Assembly: GCA_027625915.1 (NCBI GenBank)
Contig: JANTQA010000012.1
Location: 1,209,001-1,273,000, forward strand
Origin: Anaeramoeba flamelloides
Taxonomy: Eukaryota > Metamonada > Anaeramoebidae
DNA: 64,000 nt
Direction: 5' to 3'
The position numbers and the translations under genes are program-made. The notes beneath the pieces are model-generated. The model saw only the letters and a list, made by a program, of their open reading frames with translations. It made no database searches and was not told where the DNA came from. Positions 51,728 to 63,753 of the stretch are shown piece by piece. Numbering within the stretch: the stretch's first letter is position 1; each line of letters begins with the position of its first letter.

Positions 51728-54700
51728 ATGAGTAAGCATCAAAAAGACACACCAAACAATAAAAATTTTAGAATACATTGCTCTTCGGTGGATACAACTT
51801 TAACCCATTTGGTTGACAAAAGTCAATCTAGACTTCCAAAATGGACGCCTGTCACAAAAATTTCAAACGTTACAAGAGTCAAAAAAATTATATCTGCTGC
51901 TTCTGGAACTGTTCCAACTTTTTTGGTTTGGAAAGGCAAAAACAAATTAGAATTTTATCAAAAAAACAAACCGATCAAAAATTTCACAATCAAAAAAGAC
52001 ACAATCAAAGACATTTGTTCTGGAGAAATAACTTATTTAATTTTGACCAAATCTGGAAAGGTTTATTCTTTGGCTAACTATAACCGAACAAATACTCACT
52101 GTGAAATTCCTTTATCAGATCCTGAAAAAAGTACTTGGAACGAAATAAGATCTGTTCCTTTCTTTAATCAAAAAAAAAACAATCGCAAAGTCAAATCAAT
52201 TATGATGAACAAGTGGTCGAATTATTATTTGTGTGAGTACGGGCATCTTTATGCAAACGGATTCAATGAAGGTATAATCTCGTTCATTTTTTTGATTTCT
52301 TTTTTATTTCAATATTTTTTTTGATGATTGCTTTTTTGACCAATTTAAAACACGTTTGTGAAATGGCTTTTAAACACTGGCAATTCATTTTACATCCAGA
52401 ACCAAAATGTTTTGGACCCAGTATCGAATTTTTTGTGTTTGTTTTCACGAGAAGAAATATGGCTGTTTTCAAATACACAATATTCTCTCGAAAAGGACCA
52501 TTTTTAACTTGTTCTGAGAACTAACCACTTTGTTTGGGGACAAAATCTTCACAAGAGTAAATATGAATGTTATAAAAAATAGAGTTTTTACAATTTTAGA
52601 GATAAATAAAGAGTTCTATGCAATTACCCACAATTTGGTCATAGTAAACTAAAATCTCCGTTTTGATTTTTGGTATCAAATGGGTTTTAAATATAAAATC
52701 GTTTGATAAATACCAATACTTTGTTTGAAAAATGATTTTTTTTTCAAAAATTGAAAGATTGGTATTTACCAAACGATTTTTTGATTAAGGGACTATTAGT
52801 CTCTATTTTTTTTTTTTTTTTTTTTGACCAACTTCTAAATATGGATTCCTTACCGAGTAACAAGTTTAATATTGAAAATAAACAGGGGTTTTCAAATCTA
52901 AGTAATTGGCAAAAAATTTTCTCAATCTCTATTAAATTTAGGTAAAAAAATTTAAGACAAACTAGTCCCTTAAAATTATTATTAGTCTATTAAGATAATC
53001 AGATATTATATTTACTATAATACCAAATTATGGGTAATTGTATAGAACTCTTTATTTATCTCTAAAATTGTAAAAACTCTATTTTTTATAACATTCATAT
53101 TTACTCTTGTGTTGAGGAAAAAATACAAAATCAAAATCAAAATCGGAAAAAGAAGTTACCTCAAGAAAAATGAAAAACTTGATTTTTTTTGATGCACTTT
53201 TTTGTTTTTATTCTTTGACAGATACTGAGAAACATTTTAAGTAAATAAATTTAGATCAAAACAGATAAAAAAGTGGTTGTGTCAAAAAAAAGTTTAAGGG
53301 AGTAGCCACCATAAATTCAAAATTTTCAGTTTTTTAATATTTTTTTAAAAAGAAGAAGACTTGAAAACAACATTTTTTACTTTGGTTGTGTCTTGTTGCT
53401 TTTTATTATCAAACAACTTGCCGAAAAATAATTTATTAATTATTTGCTTCACACGAAAAATTAAATGCCACAATAGAATGTTAAGTTGATTTTTTTGATC
53501 TACTTTTGAGAAATGTTAAATGGTTGAACTTTTGTTCTTATCTCAACATTTTATTGTGATACTTTATTTTTATGTTGGAAAAAAATTTAATGAATTGTTT
53601 TGAAAGTTGACACTTGTAATGGTAAAAATCAAACAAAACCACAAATAAATAAACAATAAATTTTTCTGATCAGATTATAAATTAAAAAAAAACAATTAAA
53701 GTGTTGAATTCGAGTGTAATACTCTTATTTTAATCGAACTTACTCTAAAATTTAAAAAGAACTATATGTATTTAATAAAAAAAAAAAAAAAAAAAAAAGA
53801 GAAATGAAAATAATAATTAGATACTCTTTCTATATTAAACCTCTTTGTGAAATATTATGAATTTAAAAATTCTGTTTTTAAATAATAGACGAGTAACAAA
53901 AATGATTTAAAAAAAGTGAATACTAATTATAGAATGTTTTGAATCATTTAAAATAACCGAGGTTATTTTTACTATTTTTTATATCTTTAATATGATAATT
54001 GGATGAGAGTTGATAGTTTTTCTAATATCAATATTTATTATAAACTAAATTTCATAATAAATAGACCTATTTTTTTTCCACTTTTTATTTTATATTATTT
54101 TTAGATGAAAAATAAAGTTTTCTAGTGTATAGAACTGAATATTAAAATAGTAATTTTTTTTATTATAATAGATAACTTCAATTTATTAAAATATTTATTT
54201 TCAAAATTTGATTTTAAACGGGCCATTGATTTTGAAATGGAGTTTATTGTATGTTTGAAAAAAATTTAATAAATTACTTTGAAAGTATACACTTTTAATG
54301 GTAAAAATTAAACAAAACCACAAATAAATAAACAATAGGGTTTTCAGATCTATAATTTAAAATATATAAAAAAGTAAAAATGTTGGCTTCTGGTTTAAGA
54401 CTCTTATTTTTATTGAACTTACTCTAAAATTTAAAAGGAACAATATGGGCTTGATCAAAAAAAAAAAAAAAAAAAAACAAAGAAATGCTAAACAATATTT
54501 AGATCTTTCATTTTATATTAAACCTTTTTGGGAAATATTTTGAATTCAAACATAACTGGCTTTAAAAAAATGATTATGTAGAGCATTTGTTTTAACCAAA
54601 GAGAATTAAAAATATAGAATGCGTTTAACGATATCTATTATCCTGTGTATTTGTATTGTTAGTAAATCTAATACGATAATAAGTTGTGATTCAAGGATTA

Positions 54701-57324
54701 TTCTTGAATTGATAAGTATTATCTGATATAAATGCCCAACTAAAATGCCAACCAGGTAAAAAACAACAAGAAAATTATCTTTTGATCTGATCATTGGTTT
54801 AATTTCAATCTTTTGGTTTTATTTTTCAAAATCGATTGCTTCTTTGATGTCTTGATCCAAATTATTATTTTTCAAATTCTCAAAAATATGTTAAAATTAC
54901 TTGAAAAGTTTTAAAGTATGAAATTGAAATTATTTTTTTAATACTGGTATGAATATCAATATCATGATTTGTAATTTAAATCTTATCTAATAGAATCACA
55001 CAATTCCAAATAATTACACATTTTATTAAAATTGATAAAAAATTGAAATAAAAATTTTAAATTAATCTTTTATGTGTACAAAAGAATAATTATTATAAAT
55101 TCAAGTGTTTTTTTAAAATTCCCAAAATAAAGAATTTTAAAGATTGGAAAAGTCATCGAAAAAACTTATTTTTTGATTTATATTGTCCTGATATATTTTT
55201 TTCAATTGTTGAGTTAAAGTCGAGTAAATATTTTTAAAATGAAACGTTTTAAATAAATATAAAAAAAGTTTAAAAGTTATAAAAAATGAGATATTTTTAT
55301 TGATGAGAATTCAAAAGAATTATCTTGAAAATATGTTCGATTCTTTTATAAGAAAAAAAAAAAAATCTAGTTTTATCATTTTATTAATAATAAATAAGTT
55401 ACTAAAACCTTTCAAGAAAGGTAAAAAAAAAAAAAACAAATTAATTAAATTATTTCAAAATATATTCATCAAAATATTTACCAAAAAATGAAAAATAAAT
55501 AAATACTTTTTTTTGTAGAAAAAATGGATAAGACTGAATTCAATAAAAAAACTGGCAATATGACAAAGATACAAACGGTTTTTTTAAAGTAATAAAATAA
55601 TTTTATACGTTTTTCTTTTCTGGAAAATTTTTCCAAGATTAAACAAGTTAGGAAATCAATTTTTTTGGATCTAAAAAAAGAAAAAAAAATCACCATATCC
55701 ACATATAAAAAATATCTTCTAAAATTGATATCCAAAACTTTAATATCTTTTATTAATGTAATGTCAATACAAGCAAGCCAATTGAAATATTACACAGAAC
55801 CAATTTATGATAAATAACAATTTTGGATATTTAAACAATAATCTTAGAATTAAATTTTCATAAAAATATCATAAAATAAATTTACCTCTCTTTTTTTGGA
55901 AATAGCTTATATACATATAATAATATTTTCCGAGTAATTCCTTAACTTTTTTTCTCTTGTGATTTTTGATTTTTTAATTAAAAGGTGCACTTGGTGATGG
56001 AACAAATAACGACAACAATAATATACCAGTTTTTATTTCTGAAAATGTAACAAGAGTTTTTGGAGGGGTTGGTAGTTCCTGCTTTTTAATAACGAACACA
56101 CATAATGAATTGCGTGGCGCTGGTTATTCCCAAGGGGGCAAATGTGGAATTGGAGATTACGCAGATTACATAACGCCACATCTCGTTCCAGATTGGAAAG
56201 CAGATCATATTTTGGATATAAAAATTTGTGGCGACTTTACAATCTTAATTACAAAAGAAGGGAAAACCTTTAGCACCGGATTCTGTGGTGCTAATGGAAT
56301 TGGGACAAATACATTAATTTTTACAGAAATACCCTTGCTCAAAAAGAAAAAAGTTATTCAAATTTTTGGTGGGATAGATATTGCTTTAGCTTTAACGGAC
56401 GAAATGGAATTATATGGGTGGGGTTTTAGGAAAAATAGTCATCCAACTGATCAATATCAAAAGATCACAGATCAGCCATGGAACAAACCCAGGAAAATCG
56501 ATTTACCTTCATTTTTTCAAGAGAAGATCAACCGATCAACTGGTATTGGCATCGAAATGACTTGTGGGTATGATGACACAATTCTAATTTATACAAAATG
56601 GAAAATCAATTCTTTATTAGAGGATTTTCAGAATTTATATAAATCAAAGCAATTTTGCAACTCATCAATGCATTTAAATAACAAACAAATCATTCCTATC
56701 CACAAGACATTAATCGAATTAAGAACCAATTTATCAATTAACAAAATTGAAAAAATCTTGAATAAAAATGACTTTAAAAGACAAGATATAGATTTCTTTT
56801 TAAAATGGATTTACTATGGGGATCAAGAAAATGAAAAAATACTAAAATCAATTTTCAAATCTTTACATTTATCTTTCTCGCCAGATGATAAAGAGCATTC
56901 ATTAAAAAAGGATTTATTCCGTTTATTTAAAGATGAAGATTCAAAAGATTTTATAATAAAAGTTAAAATCGATGATGATGATGATGATGATGATAACGAA
57001 GAAGAAGAAGAAGGAGAAGAAGGGGAAGGGGAGGAGCGATATGAAAATATCCCAGTTCATAAATTGATTCTAATTGCAAGATCTGGCTTATTTAGAGAAA
57101 TGTTTGAAAATAATAAAGAGAAGCAAAATATTAAAAAAGTTAATGATTATTCTGGCAAATCAATAGAAAGTTTAGAAATTTTAATCAAATATTTTTATAC
57201 TAATAAAATTAAATTGACAGCAGATCAAGATCTTGAACTAATAAGCGAAGAATTAAATGATGTAATTGAATACTACCAATTAAATGAAAATTCTAATCTC
57301 ATTGAGAAATTAAAAGAAAAATAA
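51728..57324 (+). CDS. RCC1-repeat and BTB-domain protein
   Basis: A 627-residue protein from exons 51728-52271 and 55985-57324; the 3,713-bp intron has GT (52272) and AG (55984) ends, and the phase-1 junction rebuilds NGFNEGALGDGTNNDN, an RCC1-repeat signature. The N-terminal ~380 residues form a divergent RCC1 beta-propeller (LTKSGKVYSL, GGKCGIGDYADY, GKTFSTGFCGANGIGTN, DEMELYGWGF). The C-terminal part has two BTB/POZ-like segments. The first is weak (IPIHKTLIELR, DFFLKWIYYG). The second is clear: acidic runs, then NIPVHKLILIARSGLFREMF and IKYFYTNKIKL. BTB modules commonly bind cullin-3 and dimerise, so an E3-ligase adaptor role is possible but unproven. The start ATG follows AT-rich DNA and is the first in frame. 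Confidence 0.93.
52550..53111. mobile_element. Inverted-repeat element, 562 bp, in the RCC1-BTB intron
   Basis: Arms of about 95 bp: CACAAGAGTAAATATGAATG at the left mirrors CATTCATATTTACTCTTGTG at the right, continuing through ataaagagttctat and caattacccacaattt. A second small inverted pair (ttggtatcaaatgg and taaataccaat) lies inside. No clear target duplication. A TTAA-flanked element sits within it. Confidence 0.85.
52789..52969. mobile_element. Small TTAA-flanked element with internal poly-T (copy 2, 181 bp), nested
   Basis: TTAA at 52785-52788 and 52970-52973 flank short terminal inverted repeats (GGGACTATTAG and CTAGTCCC). Internal order is a 22-T run, gaccaacttctaaatatgg, aagtttaatattgaaaata, caggggttttcaaatctaa and tctctattaaatttagg, the same as at 12755-12925. 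It lies inside the 52550-53111 element, so it inserted later. Confidence 0.8.
53466..53930 (+). repeat. Hairpin plus 350-bp AT-rich repeat, copy 1
   Basis: The hairpin TGCCACAATAGAATGTT to AACATTTTATTGTGATA (53466-53561) leads into tatgttggaaaaaaattta, tgaaagttgacacttgtaa, aaacaaaaccacaaataaat, gaacttactctaaaattta, a 22-A run and tattaaacctctttgtgaaa. The same order recurs at 54245-54600, and in reverse at 36050-36420. Confidence 0.7.
54245..54600 (+). repeat. 350-bp AT-rich repeat, copy 2 (same orientation)
   Basis: Collinear with 53570-53930: tatgtttgaaaaaaattta, tgaaagtatacacttttaa, aaacaaaaccacaaataaat, gaacttactctaaaattta, a 21-A run and tattaaacctttttgggaaa. The hairpin module is missing or eroded. 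The two copies lie about 320 bp apart in the same intron. Confidence 0.7.
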
Positions 57325-58600
57325 ATTTTGAAAAATTTCTTTACCTAAAGAAAATTTATTCATTTGATTTCAATTTTTCTTCCTGGATTATAAAAATGGA
57401 CAATTCAGTTCTTGATGAAATCAGACGTAATACAACTTAACTAAATCTTGTCACCCAATTAATAAATGTCTTGGTTCATAAGTATTGATAGGTATTCAGT
57501 TGAAGTTTTTTGATCTGGAAAATTTTTTAAAATAAAATTTTAACTTTTTTATAATAGTGTTGTTTATTTGTTTGTTTTTTCACTCAGAGTGTTAATATAT
57601 TTTTGGTTCAAAAAGTATTGAAGAAAAATCAATTTTATTTCTTTTTTTTTATTCTTGATTATAAAAAAACTAAATATATATATATATATATGGATAAATT
57701 TATAATTTTTTCTTTTTATGGTTTCAATGTTTTCTGTGATTGGCCCAACTTGTCAGAAAAATCGTTCCGAACTCCAATTCAAAATTTTTAACACACCAAA
57801 ATTCACTTTTTGAAAAAAAAATCTTATACATTGATGGAAGGAGTGTAAATTACACTCGAAATTTCATTTTTTTTAAAATTTTCTCAAATGTGATTTAAGC
57901 TTAAAATTATAGATTTCACGATTATTCAATGGAAAGGTATAACCTAAATTTTTTTTGATGGTTAAAAAGAAAAAGCAAAAAATTGAATTGAAAAAAGGAA
58001 AAAGAAAAAAAAAAAGAACAATTTAAAAAGTTTTTAATAAGACACAATTGGTGAAAATCAAAAAATAAAACCATGCTATCTTGAATTAAGAACATATAAA
58101 ATCATAACAACAATATTTTTGGTTAAGATACGTCAGTTGGAGATTGATCATAAATTTTAGTTTTAGTTGGTAGTTTTTTAAGGATTTTCATTTTTTTTTT
58201 TCTTTTTGATCTTTTTTTTTCTTTCATTTTGATATTTTTTCCTTTTGCTTTTCTGTTTTTAATTTCAAATTACCTATACAATCATATTTTAATATACCAG
58301 TTGTTTCAAGTAACGACTAATTTTTTTTCCTTTACCTTTTTTCTTACTAAAATAAAGAAGATTTTGGCAGGAGAAAATGAAAAAAATAAAATTTTCCCTT
58401 TTTTGGACTTTTTATTTTTTTGAGTTTTCTATTCATATAGAATTGGCTATAAGAAAGTCGAAACCATAAAGCCAAAATTTTATCTTTTTTATCTATTTAT
58501 AGAGAAGATCAGACAACTTATTTTTTAATTTGGCTGTATCTTCAATTGATTGTTGGTATTCAAACTAATTTCTAAATTAAAAATTTATTAATTATTAATT
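57325..58600. other. Intergenic, no gene seen
   Basis: AT-rich spacer after the RCC1-BTB gene. A (TA)n tract lies at about 57674-57693. Small open frames (57603-57791, 58229-58423) are hydrophobic and low in complexity. Confidence 0.45.
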
Positions 58601-58604
58601 TCAA

Positions 58605-58890
58605 ACAGAAAATTGAATATAAAAATGTAATGTAAAATTGATTTTTTTATATACCTTGGGAAATTTTATATGGTTGGTACTATTCTACTATCTCAACGTT
58701 TATTGTGGCATTGTATTTTATGTTTGAAAAATAAAAAGATGGTTTTTAATGTATGAATTTGTAAATAAATAAAAATCAAACAAAATCCACATAGAAATAA
58801 ACAATAAAATTTTCAGATCATATTTTAAATTGATTAAAAAGGGAAAAATTTTAATTCTGGTTGTAGGTTATTACTCTATTCGAACTTATA
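58605..58890 (+). repeat. Decayed hairpin and partial 350-bp repeat, copy 3
   Basis: A decayed hairpin (58605-58716, right end ctcaacgtttattgtggcat) is followed by tatgtttgaaaaataaaaag, aatcaaacaaaatccaca, taaataaaca-type sequence, ttttcagatcatattttaaa and tattcgaacttataaag. It breaks off before the poly-A part. Confidence 0.6.
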
Positions 58891-61090
58891 AAGAAAAAAA
58901 TATAAAAGTTTTTTTTGTTAAATTCCATTTATATTTAATATTTGGTTCATTAAAATGTAGGGATAAAACAATTGATCATTTTGGAAAAAAAAGTGAAACA
59001 GGAAAAAAAGTGAAACGCGGTTTTTCATTTGGAACATTACGGAAAATGGAAAGTAAAATCAGTAAAAAGAAGAAACCAATTAACTTCAAATAATACCCCA
59101 TTACGTTCTTTTCAATTAACCCAACAAGTACAATTTAAATCTACTGATTTATTGAAATTGTTAGTAGTTTTGGAGTTGGCAAAAATAGTCAATTTTTTGA
59201 ACAAATTTTTAATAAAAATAATCAATCTAAGAAAAACATATTCAGAAGATAGTATTTAAAAAACTGTTTTTGTGGCGAATACTTCATTTTGTCTTTATTT
59301 ATTTATTTATTCTTTTGTTAATTGATCTTACTGAAAATTTTCAGGTTCTATTAATGTTTCCTATTAAAAAAAGTGATTCACTTTTTTCCCTATTTCACTT
59401 TTTTTTCCAATATGATGAATATATTAAAATGATATCAATTCTATTTATTCTATTTATTGATAAAATGAATATGAAGGGATAGTTTTGAACAATTGAGCAA
59501 GTTGTATAAACCAAAGTTTCTTAAAATTTTTTCTTAAAATATACAACCAATTAATTGTTATTGTTAGGATTTCCTTATAGAAAAACAATTTAGATTTTTA
59601 AGTAAAAAAACGACACTTATATTACTCTAAAAAATTTCAAAAATACTTATTATGAGATAAAATCAAATAGTTAAAATCAAATAATAAAAAAAATATTCGA
59701 ATGATTAATATAGCTAAATATTTTGATTCTATTAGTTTTAAAATAATTAGAAAAACCATAAAAAAAGTTATTTTAAATAAAATTATAAAAAAATTTTTTA
59801 TTAAAATATTATCAAGGTGTAGGGCTTGGTTTATATCAATGTTACCCATTATCCTAAATTTTATTTGCTCTTTTTTAGATTTTCTTTTATTTAAAAATAA
59901 TATCAATAATTAATGATTGTCACGTTATTTGTAGATGATTTAATTTTAATTTTAAAGCTGATATAAATCAATTAAAAAGAAAATTAAAAATATTAAACTC
60001 TTTTTCAGTCAAAGGCGTCCAGTTTATTAAGATATAGAACATATTCTATAAGTCGAATTCATTATTCTTTTCTAAATAAAAATTCATTTTTTCGATTAGA
60101 ATCATTTTTTATTTTTTTTTTTATTTTCTTTTTTATTTTTTTTTGTATAAAGTCAATTTGAAAAAAAATGTTTGAAACTCCAAATCAATATACCAAAAAG
60201 TGATAATTTGAATTGTCTTCTAAAATAATAGATTTCCAATTAAAAATTTTTATTGTCAACAATTTTAAATTTTCCTAAATAAATTGAAAAATTTTACATC
60301 ATCATTTCAATGAAAGTTTACCAAAAAATTTTTATTAACATTTATTTTTTTTGAAATTTATGGTTTTTTTAGGGTATTTAGTTGATAATTATCAACTCTG
60401 CTTGAATTTAATCAAATTTTATTATTTATCATATTTCTAAACAATCTGAGTTTGGTTTATTCTTTAAAAAAAGGATTTTTCATTTTTGGGTGGGGTCTCT
60501 TTGAGTGAAATGGGGTTTATATGAAATAATAATTTAATTTGGATTAAAATCCAATAAAAAATAAAAAGAAATTTCAGAAGATTTATCAAAGATTAAATAT
60601 TTGGGAATTCATTTAGAAAAAATTTCACATTTAGTATATAATCTGAATAAGGTAAAAGAAACTTTGAAGAATTCTAAAAAATATTTTAATAAGAATTTAT
60701 TATCAAATAATTTGATAATATGATTATTATAATCTTTTAAATTAAGTTAATTAACATTGGATAGAAATATATAATTATAAAATATTTAGTTTAAATTATT
60801 TTAATTCTTAGATTAATTATTGTATTTTAAAAATATTTAAAATAAATTGAAATCTATCAGTTCTTATATATTAAACCGAATTTTAATTCAAAAATTTGAT
60901 AATTTCAATAAATAAAATACCATTTAAATTTAAAAATATATTAAAGAATTGTATCTACCTTATCAAGAAAAATTAAAAACATTCCCAAAAAAAATCAAGA
61001 ATAAAATTAATTGAGATTAAAAAACATTTCAGATTCTAAAATAAGTAATTTATAATTACAATTATAATGCGTTATTGAATGCTATCAGTT

Positions 61091-61103
61091 GGGGGGGGGG
61101 GGG
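61091..61103 (+). repeat. Run of 13 G
   Basis: An uninterrupted G13 at the right side of the LINE remnant; GC homopolymers this long are otherwise absent here except for C11 at 62564-62574. Confidence 0.95.
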
Positions 61104-61174
61104 TTAGTTATTTTTTTTTTTTAACTTGTGAAATACAAAGAAAATTTCAAAAATATTGGTTGTTATTTTCCAAA

Positions 61175-61440
61175 TTAACAAATATTTTTTTGGGTTTTCT
61201 TTGTTTTTTGTTTATTTGAAAAATCAATAGATTTTCAATTGGTTTTTTTTACTTTTTGAAATAAACCGAAAATTTATTAAAATTTTCTATTTATTTCAAA
61301 AAGTCAAAAAAACCTAGAACACTTCAGATAAAATAGAAAATCTCAAGAATAAACTTATGTTAATTTTTCCAGAATTCAAAAAAAAATGAGAAAAAACTTT
61401 AATTTCACTTTAAAATTTTGAATTCTGGTAAATTGTCTTT
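61175..61440. repeat. Modular hairpin repeat, copy inside the LINE remnant
   Basis: A type-A hairpin at about 61240-61314 (arms actttttgaaataaaccg and its complement), a spacer cctagaacacttcagataaa, then a decayed type-B hairpin at about 61366-61432 (ttttccagaattcaaaa to ttttgaattctgg). The order A, spacer, B is the same as at 16.2 kb. Confidence 0.8.
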
Positions 61441-61799
61441 AATTTTTTTATAATTTTTGAAATCAAAAGAAAAATATATAAAATAATCTTTAATTAACCC
61501 AATATAAAAAAACCCGACCAGTTTATGATATTTCACAACAATATTTAAAAAATAATTTATAATTGAAATTACTTATTAATTACCTAAAAATATTTAATTT
61601 ATACTTCAGGTTTTACAATTTTAAAATTCAAAATATTTACTGACTCTTTAAATAGATATTACTATATAAGAAATAAAAACTCCAATAAATTTTGTCGTTT
61701 ATGTTTAAAATATAAAGAAAAGGAAATTATAGAAAATATTGAACATTTTGTATGGCCTGAAATCCTGAAAAAAAAATTTCATTAAAATATTTATAAATA

Positions 61800-62019
61800 T
61801 ATAATAAGTATTAAATTCCAATGAAATACTTTTAAATTATGATAGTTAAGTTTATTATCATTAATTAATAATCTTGAAAACTTAGTTTTTTTTATTTTTT
61901 TTAAAGGAGGGAAATTAATTTCCTCTTATAGTGGTGGTTTTTTTTTTAATTTAAAAAATTCAATGAAAATTTCTGAAATTTTTAAACATTTCTTAAATTA
62001 CAAAAAAAAAACCTTTATC
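61800..62019. other. LINE 3' flank, no gene
   Basis: AT-rich with taaaggagggaaattaattt, probably the LINE tail region before the next hairpin repeat. Confidence 0.35.
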
Positions 62020-62325
62020 TTTTCCAGAATTCAAAAGGATAGAGAAAAATATTTGATTTTTTCCCATTATTTTGAATTCTTGAAAGGTATGGTTCGTTTT
62101 TCTTGATTTTTCTGTTTATTTCGAAAATCTATAGATTTTCGTTAGGTTTTTTTTGCTTTTTGAAATAAACCGAAAATTTATTAAATTTTCAGTTTATTTC
62201 AAAAAGTAAAAAAAACCTTGAACACTTTAGAAATAAAACTGAAAACCTTAAGAAAACCGCAGTTAGTTTTTTTTTTAATTTTGGAAATTAAAAACAACCT
62301 AGGCACTCTAAAGAATTTCGCTAAT
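62020..62325. repeat. Modular hairpin repeat, B then A
   Basis: A type-B hairpin at about 62023-62085 (ttttccagaattcaaaag to ttttgaattctt), then ttttcgttaggt and a type-A hairpin at about 62143-62217 (ctttttgaaataaaccg and its complement), then a ttgaacactttagaaataa spacer and cctaggcactct. The order B then A suggests that this copy is inverted relative to 61175-61440. Confidence 0.8.
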
Positions 62326-62563
62326 TTCCACATTTTTGTTTAGATATATAAAAGATATGATTTTAGAAACTTGAATTTTTTATAAGTGAATTTCAGTGTA
62401 AGGGTATTTAGAATTTAAATTAGATTTCTTGTCAAAAAAATAAAGATAACATAAAAGTTTTATTTATTTTTAAATTTTTGGAAAAACTAGAACTTAGGAA
62501 TATAAATATATATTTTTTAATAAACTATCTTGTGTTTCAATTCTATTCTTTTTATTGATGTAT

Positions 62564-62574
62564 CCCCCCCCCCC
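62564..62574 (+). repeat. Run of 11 C
   Basis: C11 in otherwise AT-rich DNA, 1.46 kb from the G13 run and of opposite sense. Confidence 0.95.
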
Positions 62575-63753
62575 GATCAAAGTTTATTAATCCAGTTAGT
62601 TTCAATTTAGGGAATTTCAGGTATAGTAGTAAAAAAAAATTCTTGAAAAGATTTTTAATTGTGGTTATTCAGTAAATTGTTGTGTAATTTCTTCTATTGA
62701 CAATCAAATCCTTTTTTTACGAATCAAACTTTTAAAATTATAACTCACCCACATATTAGAATGGTGATTAATAAAATTAAAATTGTTCAAAAAACCATCC
62801 AATCAATCAAAAAACAAAATTAAAAATTTATCATTTTCAAAACTTGAGTAAACCTCTAGAATTCTCAATTGTTTTTTTAAAAAAGTGAATCTACTTATGC
62901 CAAACAAACAATAATTTGAGGATTATTTCTAGAGACACCCACACTTTAATGAACTTTGGGTAGGTTTATTACTGGGTTCATAAAAAATTTAGTAATCAAA
63001 AAAAAGTATTTGATTTGAAAAAATTTGCAATTACACATCAATTTTCCTAATACTCACAATTAAAAATCTTGTCAGGGATTATTTCCACGTACGGTATTTT
63101 TTTCACGATTAATATCTTTATTGATCAGTAAAAAATTAGAAAAATAATATTGGACAAAGGTATAACTTTAACCAAAATTTTCCAATTAAATTCAGTAGCT
63201 TAATTTATTTGAGTTGACAGATTTTTTTTGTCATATTTAAATAATCATGCCAATTTTTTTGATATTTAACAATTTAAATAATATATCAAGCATGAAACAA
63301 GACCATTTTAATATTCTGCAATTAGATTTAATGTTCCAAACTGAGAATTGTGTTAAATTTCTTTTGTAAATATAAATCAATATTTTGGAGTCTTTTTCCC
63401 ACAAAAACGTTTAAATCAATGAAATATAATATGATTCAAATAATTTTATTTTTAAAAAGCGATGACTGGTATTTGCCTAAGAAATGGAAAATAATTTTCA
63501 CTTCGTTTTCCATATTTTTTTTCTCTCTAAAACATAGAGTACTAAAACAGTAGTTTGCAATTTGTGACTTTTATGAACAATGAAAAAGAATTGAAAATTT
63601 TTTCCATTTCTTGGGCAAACACGATGAAAAGACACAAAAAAATTAAAATTTTAAATTGTCAGTCGAAACATTGGATTCAAAAGAGACAGTTTCATTTGAC
63701 GAATATTTCTTCCTGTATTTAACAAAATAAAAAAAATAAAAACAAATGCCCAT
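62575..63753. other. Intergenic, downstream of the EF1A-like gene
   Basis: AT-rich spacer with a 67-codon open frame (63350-63553) that shows no domain. No RNA gene or repeat family is supported. Confidence 0.45.

Larger units (their letters stand above)
52272..55984 (+). other. Large intron of the RCC1-BTB gene (3,713 bp)
   Basis: Bounded by gaag|gtataa and aaaag|gtgca. It holds an inverted-repeat element (52550-53111) with a smaller TTAA element nested in it, a hairpin (53466-53561), and two direct copies of a 350-bp repeat (53570-53930 and 54245-54600). Open frames at 52321-52524, 54606-54794 and 55300-55735 show no domain and are taken as noise. Confidence 0.9.
59690..61790 (+). mobile_element. 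Degenerate LINE with reverse transcriptase traces (copy 2)
   Basis: At 59701-59913 one frame reads FDSISFKIIRKTIKKV (RT motif A context), then RCRAWF and LPIILNFICSFLDFLLF (motif B context). A shifted frame at 59919 gives VTLFVDDLILI, the FVDD catalytic motif. Further on are GLFFKKRIF-like sequence (60450), IKYLGIHLEKISHL with LNKVKETLKN (60590-60665), matching copy 1, and near 61690 KFCRLCLKYKEKEI then NIEHFVW, the zinc-knuckle end. Many stops and shifts; a modular hairpin repeat (61175-61440) interrupts it. No 5' end or target duplication was found. Confidence 0.75.
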
